Below are positions 22,758 through 30,991 of a DNA stretch of 32,981 nt, in pieces. Position numbers and translations under genes: made by a program. Source of the DNA: Micrococcaceae bacterium (lineage in GTDB: Bacteria; Actinomycetota; Actinomycetes; Actinomycetales; Micrococcaceae); NCBI GenBank assembly GCA_030452125.1, contig JAKDMV010000024.1, positions 1 through 32,981 on the forward strand, given 5' to 3'. The notes under the pieces were generated by a model. It made no database searches. It was not told the DNA's origin and saw only the letters and a program-made list of their open reading frames with translations. How positions within the stretch are numbered: position 1 is the first letter of the stretch; each line of letters starts with the position of its first letter.

Positions 22758-23428
22758 GCGAACACGCTACGGAACCGGCCGAGGATGAGGCAGCGGAGTT
22801 TGACGAGCTTCTGACCCGTATCCCGGAAATGGACCGTCGCCTGGCCAACACGGAGGAAACCGTGGAAGGGCTGCTGGCGGTGTTGGCCAACTACCCTGCT
22901 GGTGGCCCGTGGTTGTGGGATGGGCTGGAGCCGGACGCTCAGCGGGATCTATGGATCGAGCTGGACGCGTTCGTGGTCTGGTTGCAGAACCGGATCCTGT
23001 GCCATCACGCGGACCGCACGCGGTGGATCACCCCGTGCTGGTATCTGCACCCGGACGTGGTGGAACAGCTCACCGCGCTCATGGTTGCCCATAAGGCCAG
23101 CTACCATCCGAAGGCACAGACGCCGAGCCACATGCTCGTTGATTGGTTCCAAAGATGCCTTTGGCCCACGATGGATTCCATCAAGGACCGCCTGACCCTG
23201 AAACCCTGTCAGACACAGCGTGAACACGTCGAGGCGTACATGAAGGGGGCGAACCTCGCTGGGGGCAGCGACGACTTCTTGGCGTTTGTCGAGGAAACCG
23301 TTCCCGGATCCCTCGAGGAAGAACTTGAGGCTCCGGCCGCTGACCGGAAAACCGGCGAATTGATCGAACCGGCACCCGAGGCAGAACAGACCGACCCCGG
23401 GGAAGAAGGGCAGGGCCACCGTGGGTAA
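22754..23428 (+). CDS. DUF4913-domain protein
   Basis: 224 residues, soluble, acidic at both ends. The centre (about 50-150) has LWIELDAFVVWLQNRI, then ITPCWYLHPDVVEQLTAL and DWFQRCLWPTMD. This pattern, with the CWYLHP core, is that of DUF4913, found in actinobacterial mobile elements and of unknown function. The ATG overlaps the coupling protein stop, and the end overlaps the hydrolase start by eight bases, so it is an integral transfer gene. Its place directly after the coupling protein suggests an adaptor or relaxosome role, but this is inference. Confidence 0.72.
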   Translation: MSEHATEPAEDEAAEFDELLTRIPEMDRRLANTEETVEGLLAVLANYPAGGPWLWDGLEPDAQRDLWIELDAFVVWLQNRILCHHADRTRWITPCWYLHPDVVEQLTALMVAHKASYHPKAQTPSHMLVDWFQRCLWPTMDSIKDRLTLKPCQTQREHVEAYMKGANLAGGSDDFLAFVEETVPGSLEEELEAPAADRKTGELIEPAPEAEQTDPGEEGQGHRG

Positions 23429-24536
23429 AGGCTGCCTGGCCGTTCTGCTGCTGCCGCTGATCGCGGTGGTGGTGGCTTTCGGGCTGATCCTCATGGTCAC
23501 CCTAGGATCCCCGGGCAACGCGGTGGCCAACGGGGTATGCGGCACCGCCGGCATGCCCGGAACCGTTCCGGCGGGCACGAAGAAGGTCGGGGACTTTTCC
23601 GGGGACCAGCTGAAAAATGCTGCGGACATCATGGGTGCCGCCTCGGATCTGGATCTGCCGGTTGCGGCGCAGATCCTCGGGGTCCAGGCCGCCATCGGTG
23701 AATCCACGTTGACCGTCATCGACCACGGCGACGCCGCCGGGCCTGACTCGCGTGGATTGTTCCAACAGCGTGCCGCTGGTTGGGGGTCCTACGCGGACCG
23801 GATGGACCCGCACACCAGTGCCACGAACTTCTTCAAGGCCATGCAGCAGGTCGAAGGCTGGCAGGAGCTCCAGCCGACCATCGCGATTCACCGCACGCAG
23901 CGCAACGCCGACGAGAACCACTACACCAAGTACCGCACGCAGGCCGTAGCCGTCGTGAAGGCACTCTCCAAGGGCGAGGAGGACCAGGACGACGCCGAGT
24001 CCATCGCCGCCATTGACGACCATGGATCCTGCACCGCCGGGGACAGCGAAACCATCGGGGACCTGGGATCAGGCGATTGGGTGAACCCATTGCCGGACTC
24101 ACGTCAGACCAGCGGTTTCGGTGGCCGACCCTGCCCGGCAGGGACCTCGTGCAACGCGAACACCGCCGATCACAAGGGCGTTGATTTCTCCACTGGCGGC
24201 GGCGCGGACGTGCTGGCACCAACGGACATGAAAATCACCGTGGCCGAACAGGGCCAGGGCTGGAAGGCAGACCTGGGGACCTACATCATTGCCGAACAAG
24301 TAGAGAAGCCCGGGCTGGTATTCGAGTTCCACCACATGGTCCATGGCTCCTTGAAGGTCAAGGCCGGGGACACCGTGGCCGCCGGCACCCCTTTGGGCAC
24401 CGAGGGGAACACGGGTAACTCCTCGGGCGCGCATCTGCATTTCCAGGTCGCCAAACCGGGCACACCGGCCAACGAACCGACATATAAGCACGTGATTGAT
24501 CCCGTCCCGATCCTCAAGAGCAAGGGAGTTCTCTAA
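23421..24536 (+). CDS. Two-domain cell-wall hydrolase (transglycosylase-like plus M23)
   Basis: 371 residues from GTG. One membrane helix (about 5-28) anchors or exports the protein. About 60-185 resembles a lysozyme-like transglycosylase: AAIGESTL with a candidate catalytic glutamate E94, then GLFQQRAAGWGS. About 218-365 is an M23 (LytM) metallopeptidase: zinc ligands H251 and D255 in HKGVD, and H338/H340 in AHLHF. Such bifunctional VirB1/TcpG-type enzymes open the peptidoglycan for the transfer machine in Gram-positive hosts. It overlaps the DUF4913 gene by eight bases, and its stop shares one base with the lipoprotein start. All visible active-site residues are present. Confidence 0.9.
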   Translation: MGKGCLAVLLLPLIAVVVAFGLILMVTLGSPGNAVANGVCGTAGMPGTVPAGTKKVGDFSGDQLKNAADIMGAASDLDLPVAAQILGVQAAIGESTLTVIDHGDAAGPDSRGLFQQRAAGWGSYADRMDPHTSATNFFKAMQQVEGWQELQPTIAIHRTQRNADENHYTKYRTQAVAVVKALSKGEEDQDDAESIAAIDDHGSCTAGDSETIGDLGSGDWVNPLPDSRQTSGFGGRPCPAGTSCNANTADHKGVDFSTGGGADVLAPTDMKITVAEQGQGWKADLGTYIIAEQVEKPGLVFEFHHMVHGSLKVKAGDTVAAGTPLGTEGNTGNSSGAHLHFQVAKPGTPANEPTYKHVIDPVPILKSKGVL

Positions 24537-25099
24537 TGACAACCACCACCCGGCACCGGCCGCTGGTTCTGCATGTGTCGCTTGTGGCGGCCTGCGCGTT
24601 AGCGCTGAGTGCCTGCAATGGCGCGGCAGCACAGGATGACGAGACGGCCGCCAGCAGCGCGTCCCCTACTGCGCCGGCCAGCAGCGCCAGGGCCACCTCC
24701 CCGGTGGCTACCACCAGTTCCGTGCCGTCGAGCAGTGCAGCTCCCAGTAGCAGGGCGGCGGCTTCATCGTCCGCGGTGATTGCATTGGATGATCCGAAGA
24801 AGGTCGCCATCAAGGCCATGGCATTGTTTGCCCGCCCCGATGAGCCCGCACGACGGTGGTTCTCCGAGCTGCGGCCCTATCTGGAGGAGGAATATGCGGT
24901 CGAGGCCGAGTACATCGATCCGGTACGGGTGCCTTTCTACAAGATCGTTTCCGGTCCCGTGATGGGCGGGGATTCCGATAACCCACAGGTGGCCACGGCT
25001 ACCTTCAAGACCAATGACGGCCTCTGGTATGTGGAGCTGCACCAGAACGACCCCGGCGGGGACTGGCTGGTGGGCAGCATCGGGTCGGCCGCCAACTAG
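24536..25099 (+). CDS. Lipoprotein of the transfer operon
   Basis: 187 residues. The signal peptide ends in the lipobox LSAC with the lipidated cysteine at 27. A serine/alanine/threonine-rich linker (about 35-80) spans the wall, and a small domain (about 85-187) with mixed helices and strands (PVMGGDSDNPQVATATF, then LWYVELHQNDPGGDW) follows, perhaps NTF2-like. It should sit outside the membrane, tethered by lipid, as the last gene of the transfer operon. The start shares one base with the previous stop. An assembly or exclusion role is possible; none can be proved. Confidence 0.75.
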   Translation: MTTTTRHRPLVLHVSLVAACALALSACNGAAAQDDETAASSASPTAPASSARATSPVATTSSVPSSSAAPSSRAAASSSAVIALDDPKKVAIKAMALFARPDEPARRWFSELRPYLEEEYAVEAEYIDPVRVPFYKIVSGPVMGGDSDNPQVATATFKTNDGLWYVELHQNDPGGDWLVGSIGSAAN

Positions 25100-25166
25100 A
25101 AGCCTTTCAGGACGACGACAAACGACAGCGAGAGCAACCACTAATTCGCATTTCGGACATTCGTTA

Positions 25167-25194
25167 AGCTCGGGCGACCGGAGCTCTCGTTTTT
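25167..25194 (+). terminator. Intrinsic terminator of the transfer operon
   Basis: AGCTCGG (25167-25173) pairs with CC-(G)-GAGCT (25178-25185) around the GNRA-type loop GCGA, with one bulged base. It is followed by CTCG and five T at 25190-25194. It lies 70 bases after the lipoprotein stop and ends the run of overlapping transfer genes. Confidence 0.65.
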
Positions 25195-25288
25195 ACAAAA
25201 CCATGTACGTACAAGGAGTTGACCATTAGCATCACAGGTATCAGCGCGGCTCGGCTCAGCGAACCGCGCGCCAGCATGGAGGATAGCT

Positions 25289-25651
25289 ATGCGCGTTCCA
25301 ACCAAGACGATGGCAGGCATTTCGGCGCTGGGGCTTTCAGCGGTTTTGCTGGGGTCCAGCCCGGCGGCGGCCGCAGAAATTCAAGCAATATCGCACGTTT
25401 CCGGCTCTCAGTCCTGCCCTTCCGGGTACTGGGTGTATATCCAGGGGGAAATCAGATCAGGTACGGCAACGGTGCGCGTAAACGGCAAAAATAAGGGGAC
25501 ATACTCGATCGTCGTCGCCTATAACACCAAGCTCCGGTCGGCGAATTGGTCTGTTTCCGGTTCCAATCTGGGTACCGTGTCCGACTCGTGCGTGAAGGAT
25601 CCTTTTGCCGGCGGTGGGGGTGGAGGCAATTTCAGTCTCGACCCGCAATAG
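25289..25651 (+). CDS. Small secreted protein
   Basis: 120 residues. A clear Sec signal peptide (about 1-29, with basic MRVPTKT, hydrophobic ISALGLSAVLLG and an AAAA cleavage region) leads to a mature protein of about 90 residues with two cysteines (about 43 and 100) that may form a disulphide. It ends in a glycine run (GGGGGG) and FSLDPQ. GGAGGA five bases before the ATG is a strong start signal. It is separated from the transfer operon by a terminator. The family is not recognised; it could be a bacteriocin-like or surface protein, but nothing proves either. Confidence 0.75.
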   Translation: MRVPTKTMAGISALGLSAVLLGSSPAAAAEIQAISHVSGSQSCPSGYWVYIQGEIRSGTATVRVNGKNKGTYSIVVAYNTKLRSANWSVSGSNLGTVSDSCVKDPFAGGGGGGNFSLDPQ

Positions 25652-25677
25652 ACCAAGGAAAGGTGAGGGCAACAGCA

Positions 25678-25914
25678 GTGGCAGACGAACTGGAGAATAC
25701 AAGCGTTGAGATTTCGGTGCCCAGAGGACGGACACTTACGCAGCAAGAATGGGCGCCTGGTTTCGTTGCATTCTTGTCTTCATTGGGCATCGGGTCCCGG
25801 ATCATCGAGGGCGGTTCGGGAGTCATATACCCCGATGAACCCGAAGGGGATGAAAGCGAATTCATCGTTGGTCTAGCCCGCCTTTTCGATGCACGTTTCC
25901 CGGTAGAGAGGTAA
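25678..25914 (+). CDS. Small hypothetical protein
   Basis: 78 residues from GTG at 25678, with GAGGG eight bases upstream; an alternative GTG lies at 25663 but too close to its signal. The protein is acidic, soluble and mixed alpha/beta, with WAPGFVAFLSSLGIGS and SEFIVGLARLFDARF as recognisable pieces. It follows the secreted-protein gene by 26 bp, so the two may be co-expressed, perhaps as a secreted protein and its immunity or chaperone partner. That is a guess from arrangement. Its last codons form one arm of an inverted repeat (25900-25988). Confidence 0.6.
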   Translation: MADELENTSVEISVPRGRTLTQQEWAPGFVAFLSSLGIGSRIIEGGSGVIYPDEPEGDESEFIVGLARLFDARFPVER

Positions 25915-25988
25915 CCGCGCCCCTAGGCGCGCCAGGTATCGTATAGACTTTTTGGCGCAGCGGCCTACTACTTATACCTCTCTACCGG
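25900..25988. repeat. 14-bp inverted repeat enclosing a hairpin
   Basis: CCGGTAGAGAGGTA (25900-25913) and its exact complement TACCTCTCTACCGG (25975-25988) are 61 bases apart. Between them, CGCGCC (25916-25921) and GGCGCG (25926-25931) form a hairpin with loop CCTA. The structure lies between the 78-residue gene and the convergent end of traA. A two-way terminator is likely; a recombination or transfer site is the alternative. Confidence 0.5.
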
Positions 25989-26061
25989 AACGATGACCAC
26001 CGGCTCTACGCTGCCCACCTTAAACGGAACAGCCGGTGGCCATATCCTTGCCGGCAACGGC

Positions 26062-29000
26062 CTATCGGCTGTATCGTGGCCCCCGCTCATTGCCCTGTTG
26101 CGGGCCATCGTCCATTCCCCGCCGCTGCTGGCGCTCCCGCTCTGTCTTCTCCTGATAACTGCGCAGTTTGCGGAGATTCTCAGCGGCCTTATCCGCCGGC
26201 TCCTGCCCATCTTCCGGCCGCTCCCGGCCTTCCACCTTGCGCCTCTGTCGCATATCAGCCAGAGCCTTCTCATAGGCCTCTGAACGCTCCGGTGTGGCAG
26301 CGCCGGGGCGTTGACGGGAGGCCTTCAAGCGGCGTGATATTTCGGCGATGCGTTCGGCGCGGGCCTGTTCGGTGGTCAGCGTCGAGTCCTGGGCGCGTTC
26401 GGTACGCAAGTGGTCGATGACCTGCTCTGCCGGGGCTTGTTCCTCCACCAGGCGGGTTTCGACTTCTGCGGCTTCGCGCATCAGGTGCGCATCGTCTCCC
26501 GAGAGGGGTTCGCGGGCGGTTTGCTGGGTGTATTTGTGCATGGCGGTGATCCTCGCGTTCAGATCCGCTCCGAGGTCCTTGTCCTGGTGTTCGGTCGGGA
26601 TCGCGGTGGGTTCGGTGGTCAGGATCCTGTACTGCTCTCGATAGACGGCGACCTCGGCGGCCAGCTCACGCCACTGCTGTTGCTTCTCGGTGTCGGAGGG
26701 CACCGGGCCGAGGGCTTGTGCCCATGCCGGGGGTTCGGCGGCTAGTTCGGAACCGAGACGGTTGAACTGGGGCACCATCTCCTCCCGGCGCTCGATGAGT
26801 TCCTGCCTGAACAATGCGGGGGTGTCCCATTGGCCGGCGGCACCGGTGGGGGCCAGCCATTCGGGCAACCCATCGGGAATGACGGGGGCGGGCCGTTCGG
26901 GCATGATCCGTTGACGGATCAACTGCTCACGTTCGATCCGATCCACGATGGTCCGGGACTGCCCCTCTCGTTCGGTGCCGCCGCGCTGTAGGGTCTCGCG
27001 CAGCAAGGCGGCCTCGGGCAGGGCCTCGCGGATCTGCTTCTCTTGGTCGAGTTTGAACAGTTGCCAGGACAGGGCCACGGACTGGTTTTCCGGATCCGAG
27101 GGGATCTGGCGCTCACGGGTCTCGGTGGCGTTCTTGATCCGTTCATCAAGGCCATCGTCGGTGAGGTGTCCGTGGAGGCGTTGGGTCCAGGGCTTGGCGC
27201 CGGCCTCGGGTGGATCCTGGGTGAGTACGTTTGAGGCGCCGGTGCGGTGGTCGGTGGCACGTTCGTGCAGGGTGGCCAGGTGTTCGTCGGTGACGTTCGC
27301 CAGGGGCCGCTCACCGCCGGCCATGGCCAGGGTGGCGTCGATCTCTGATTCGAGCCGCCAGACCATCACCGCGGAATTGTCCTTGGCGTCACTGAAGCCG
27401 CGTTCGGCGTAGGCGGCGGCCAATGCTTCGGGGACGTTCACGCCGGCCTTTTCGGCGCCGATCATCGTGGCGGCCAGCGCGTCCCATGATCCTTCGCGGA
27501 TGAGGCCCTGGGCCGGCCCCTCACCGAGGGAGCGGCGGGCCAGGTTCTTCATCCGCTCGATGTTCGCCTGCTCGTTGACGTCGAGGTAGGCGGCCGATTT
27601 CGCGGGGATCGAGCGTGCCTGGGCGCGGGCGGCGGCGGCGAGCTCGTGCGCGGTCAGGTTCGTGTCGTGGTTCGCCGCCACGGTCTCCAGCAGCCCGTCG
27701 AGGGTTTCGCCTTCTCCCAGCGCACCATAGAGGTGGTTGGATTCCCGACCTCGGGAGGCCGCGACGTAGGCCAGGGACCGGGTGAGTCCGGAGGAGACCA
27801 TCGCGTGCGTGGTGTCGCACGTCGCGCCCTGGGTGCGGTGGATCGTGGAGGCGTACCCGAGCATGGTCGATTCCTGGACGTAGGAACCGGGCAGCGTCGT
27901 CGCTCCTCCATGGTCGCGGTGCTTCACTGCCAGGGATCCATCGGCGTGGACACCGGTGACGGTCCATACGTCGTTGTTCTTCACGAAGTCCTTGCCCTGG
28001 TTCAAGGACATGCGCCGGTCATTCTTCCGGGTCACCACCACGTCCCCGACGTGGGCGGTGAGCCCGTCGCGCAGCAGTGCGCCGGGGCCGTCGCTGATGC
28101 CCCCGGTGCCGAGGCGGTAGGACTGGGCGCGGGCGTTGAGCTCGGTCACGGTGTTGTTGTCGAAGGCCATCATCACCGAGTGCTTGCCCGCGTTGGTGTC
28201 CTTCTGCCACGCCTCGAACACTTCGCTGGTCATCGTCTCCACGTCGCCGCCCACGACGCGGTGGTTCTTGCGGTAGAACGCCCACGGGTCATCGGCACCG
28301 ATGGCCGGCGGTTCACGAAGTGCCAACGTGGCGGCCGCTTCCTCTTCGTTCGCGGTCCCGTCCGGGTTGCGGAAGCGGTGCAGACCCTCCAGGTGCACGG
28401 CTCCGGCTTCGTTGCGGATCAACCGCAGCGCACCACCGGATCCCACGGCGGAGAGCTGCTGGTCATCGCCCAGTGCGCGGACCACGGCACCGTGTTGTTC
28501 GGCAATGGTCACCGCCTCGGCAAACAAACCGGTGCCGACCATTCCGGCCTCGTCGATCACGATCACATCCCCCGGTGAGGGGATGATCGCCTGCGCCGAA
28601 CCGGTGCGGTGTTGAAGCACGAAGGAGTCGATGGTGGTCGCGGGGGCGTCGAGCTCACCGGACATCACGGCCGCAGCTGCCGCCGTGGGAGCCAGGCCGA
28701 TGACCTTGCCGCCGGCCTCGGTGATCGTGTCCGCAGCCAGGCGCAGCGCCGTGGTCTTCCCGGCCCCGGCGGGCCCGACACCGACACGCAACAGCTTGTC
28801 CGAGCACGCGAATTCACGCGCCATGGCCAACTGTCCGGCGTCGAACTGTTTACCCTGCATCGCCAGGGCACGCTCGAACGCTTCACCGGTTGCGGCGGGA
28901 ATGACTTCCTTCTGCGCCGCCTCCAACAGACGGTCCTCACTGTGTAGGACACCGGCGGAGGTGTAGACCTCGCGGTGGGCCTTCGCGTACTTCGAGGAGC

Positions 29001-30540
29001 CGTCCACGCGGGTCAACGAGTCCACCAGCGGGGCACGCTCACCCGGGGTCAGCAGCAACGAATACTGATCCACGGCGCGGGCCTTGACCTGTTCGACCAG
29101 GTTCTGAGGGATCGCCACATCACCGAAGCGTGAGCCCAGACGGCGGCGGGTTTCGGCGTCGATGTGGTGTTCTCCCCACGAGCCCCGGGAACGCTCCAGC
29201 GTGGCGATGATTGCCTGTGCTTCCTCGGCCGGGTCGATCTGGTTGGCGTGTTCGACCATCCATCCGGGACGTTCCAAGGCGGCCTGTGTGCGGGCATGGC
29301 CGCGCTGTTCACGTGCCACCGCCAGGGCTTGGGGGCCGACCGTGACGCCTTCGACTTTGCCGAGGTCCCGGGTCCATTCCTGGGCCAGGACCGAGAGCTG
29401 CCGGGCGTCCTTCTTCATCGGCCGGGTGGTCAACGTCGCCTGTTGGGAGAGGTCGATCATCTGCTTAGGTGTCGGCGCGTAACCGTGTTCTTCGGTGAAC
29501 TTCTCCACCAGCTCATCGAGGGCCGGCTTGATCGCGGTACGACGTGAGGATGCTGCTTCGATGGCGGCGACATCGACGCCGGCGATCTCCATGATCGGAC
29601 GCTTACCGGCCACCTGGCGTTCCACCAGACCCACGCCGAGACGTTCGGTGATCTTCTCCATGACCGTGCGGTTGTAGAACTCCGAAGCGGCCACGTTGTA
29701 CTTATACAGCAGGCCCCCGTCGAGCGTTGACCACTTGCCGTCCTTGCCCATGACCTTGTTGGAGACCACCACGTGATCGTGCAGCTGGGGGTCCCCGTTG
29801 CGCGAATCGTAGTGGCGGAACTTCGAGTAGATCAGCCCGCCTTCCACATCCTCCTGACGCACTCCGTTGCGACCGCGCCGGGTGTAGACGGCTTCGGATT
29901 CGAGGTAGGCCATCGACTCCTCGATGGCCTCATGGTGCGCCGCCTCGATGGCCGTCCGGGCCTCTTCCCCACCAACTGCCCACAAAACCGAGACGGATTT
30001 AGCCGGGGAAAAGACAAGGTCGTATCCGGCCACGGCCTGTGAGGCCGGCTTGGTCTGGGCGGTGATGAACCGGCCCAGCTCTTCCTTGTCTTTGGGGTTC
30101 CTGGCGTTGAGCTCACGGAACCGGATCGCACCAACACGTGAACGGATCAGACGCCGGTCATCGGGTCCGGGCGCGCGCTTCTCCAGACGCTCGAAGTCCC
30201 CCATCGCGGTACTGATCCGCGCGGAAAGTGTGTTGTCTCCTTGCTGGTAGCGCTTGTATCGCTGCCCGAGACGAACGTCCGCGTTCGGGTCCTCGGCCAG
30301 CATCCGGTCTGCGTCAGGGTGGATGCCCTCGCCATAGAGGGCGGCCATCTGCTCCTCGGTGACTTCACCGGCAAGTGACAGCTGTGCAGCTCCGGCGCCG
30401 CCCCATTGCCCGGGAGGGTTCCCGTCCACGGTGTAGTAATCACCCAGCGCCCGGTCTGCCGCGCGGTATTCATCCGCGCTGGCAACCTCCCTGGTGTAGT
30501 ACCGGTACCCGTCCCCAGCGCTGAGCTTGTGGACGGTCAT
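26062..30540 (-). CDS. traA: TraA-type conjugative relaxase-helicase (MobF)
   Basis: 1492 residues. The relaxase domain (about 1-330) starts MTVHKLSAGDGYRYY, whose Y12/Y14/Y15 include the nicking tyrosine. It also has FSPAKSVSVLW (about 177-187) and the metal-binding histidines in LHDHVVVSN (253-261). An SF1 helicase follows: Walker A GPAGAGKTT (589-597), Walker B VIDEAGMV (661-668), GDDQQLSAVG (691-700), then THRTQG-like IHRTQGA near 897 and VAASRGR near 923. The last 500 residues are charged and coiled. It nicks at oriT, stays bound to the strand and unwinds it into the coupling protein. The start lacks a Shine-Dalgarno sequence; ATG 30543 is adjacent. It is transcribed towards the transfer operon. 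Confidence 0.95.
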   Translation of the reverse strand: MTVHKLSAGDGYRYYTREVASADEYRAADRALGDYYTVDGNPPGQWGGAGAAQLSLAGEVTEEQMAALYGEGIHPDADRMLAEDPNADVRLGQRYKRYQQGDNTLSARISTAMGDFERLEKRAPGPDDRRLIRSRVGAIRFRELNARNPKDKEELGRFITAQTKPASQAVAGYDLVFSPAKSVSVLWAVGGEEARTAIEAAHHEAIEESMAYLESEAVYTRRGRNGVRQEDVEGGLIYSKFRHYDSRNGDPQLHDHVVVSNKVMGKDGKWSTLDGGLLYKYNVAASEFYNRTVMEKITERLGVGLVERQVAGKRPIMEIAGVDVAAIEAASSRRTAIKPALDELVEKFTEEHGYAPTPKQMIDLSQQATLTTRPMKKDARQLSVLAQEWTRDLGKVEGVTVGPQALAVAREQRGHARTQAALERPGWMVEHANQIDPAEEAQAIIATLERSRGSWGEHHIDAETRRRLGSRFGDVAIPQNLVEQVKARAVDQYSLLLTPGERAPLVDSLTRVDGSSKYAKAHREVYTSAGVLHSEDRLLEAAQKEVIPAATGEAFERALAMQGKQFDAGQLAMAREFACSDKLLRVGVGPAGAGKTTALRLAADTITEAGGKVIGLAPTAAAAAVMSGELDAPATTIDSFVLQHRTGSAQAIIPSPGDVIVIDEAGMVGTGLFAEAVTIAEQHGAVVRALGDDQQLSAVGSGGALRLIRNEAGAVHLEGLHRFRNPDGTANEEEAAATLALREPPAIGADDPWAFYRKNHRVVGGDVETMTSEVFEAWQKDTNAGKHSVMMAFDNNTVTELNARAQSYRLGTGGISDGPGALLRDGLTAHVGDVVVTRKNDRRMSLNQGKDFVKNNDVWTVTGVHADGSLAVKHRDHGGATTLPGSYVQESTMLGYASTIHRTQGATCDTTHAMVSSGLTRSLAYVAASRGRESNHLYGALGEGETLDGLLETVAANHDTNLTAHELAAAARAQARSIPAKSAAYLDVNEQANIERMKNLARRSLGEGPAQGLIREGSWDALAATMIGAEKAGVNVPEALAAAYAERGFSDAKDNSAVMVWRLESEIDATLAMAGGERPLANVTDEHLATLHERATDHRTGASNVLTQDPPEAGAKPWTQRLHGHLTDDGLDERIKNATETRERQIPSDPENQSVALSWQLFKLDQEKQIREALPEAALLRETLQRGGTEREGQSRTIVDRIEREQLIRQRIMPERPAPVIPDGLPEWLAPTGAAGQWDTPALFRQELIERREEMVPQFNRLGSELAAEPPAWAQALGPVPSDTEKQQQWRELAAEVAVYREQYRILTTEPTAIPTEHQDKDLGADLNARITAMHKYTQQTAREPLSGDDAHLMREAAEVETRLVEEQAPAEQVIDHLRTERAQDSTLTTEQARAERIAEISRRLKASRQRPGAATPERSEAYEKALADMRQRRKVEGRERPEDGQEPADKAAENLRKLRSYQEKTERERQQRRGMDDGPQQGNERGPRYSR

Positions 30541-30991
30541 CATGCACGCCAGTCTAGCGTCAGCACCCAGAATTATCGATGATGCATGAGGTGTGACAGA
30601 TGATAGTTCTGTGTAGCTCTGAGGAACGAGGAGAATGGCGAAACAGAAAATAGCGGATTCTTGCATCGAGGTACGAGAAAACAGGCAAGGATTCGCGCTA
30701 TGATCAGGCCATCAAATAGTTGATGCGGTTCTGCACATGAGAATGAATGGTGGGTAACATGCTTTTCGTTATCCAGGGTTCGTTCGATTGTGTGGAAGCG
30801 CACGTGATGGGTTGTCCATCATGTGTTCGGGAAAAAACCGGAGGATTAATTTTTTGCCGTGCACATGTGGTCAAGTCATCACAGGACCAGCCCGAGCGAA
30901 GCGAGGACCGTTCGTCCGTCGGAGGCGTCACCCGCCCGCACCGCGCGGGTTCGGGTTCGCTGACCGTTAGGTAATAGACAAGGGGAAATTC
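30541..30991. other. Gene-free control region, probable oriT neighbourhood
   Basis: 450 bases between the divergent traA and the gene at 30992. I see no convincing gene. The stretch 30541-30740 is lower in GC than its surroundings. The part 30804-30882 holds copy 2 of the structured element. Regions upstream of relaxase genes commonly contain oriT, so this is where the nick site would be sought, but I recognise no known nic sequence. Confidence 0.45.
30804..30882 (+). ncRNA. Structured element, copy 2 (GGAGGA-loop hairpin)
   Basis: The left arm 30804-30825 and right arm 30862-30882 form 19 pairs with one bulge and two mismatches. They enclose a middle helix (30828-30830 with 30857-30859), an inner helix AAAA/TTTT (30833-30836 / 30851-30854) and the loop ACCGGAGGATTAAT, one base different from copy 1. 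A GTG (30859) at the position of the copy 1 ATG opens a 34-residue frame ending at 30963. CACATGA at 30734-30740 could compete for TCATGTG (30819-30825). Function unknown. Confidence 0.6.

Noticed and set aside
25219-25494. Frame after AAGGAG starting TTG or ATT
   Set aside because: It overlaps the signal-peptide gene at 25289, which has a better start and a real domain plan.
27646-28578. 310-codon frame antisense to traA
   Set aside because: Shadow of traA in high-GC DNA; no motif, and traA domains are complete on the other strand.
30635-30703. 22-codon frame with GAGGAG just before the ATG
   Set aside because: Signal is too close to the start and nothing else supports translation.
30747-30974. 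75-codon frame across structured element copy 2, whose CV.EKTGG(I/L)IF matches a frame in copy 1
   Set aside because: Differences between the copies fall on all three codon positions and several are compensatory in the stem, so structure explains the match better than protein. Not excluded completely.
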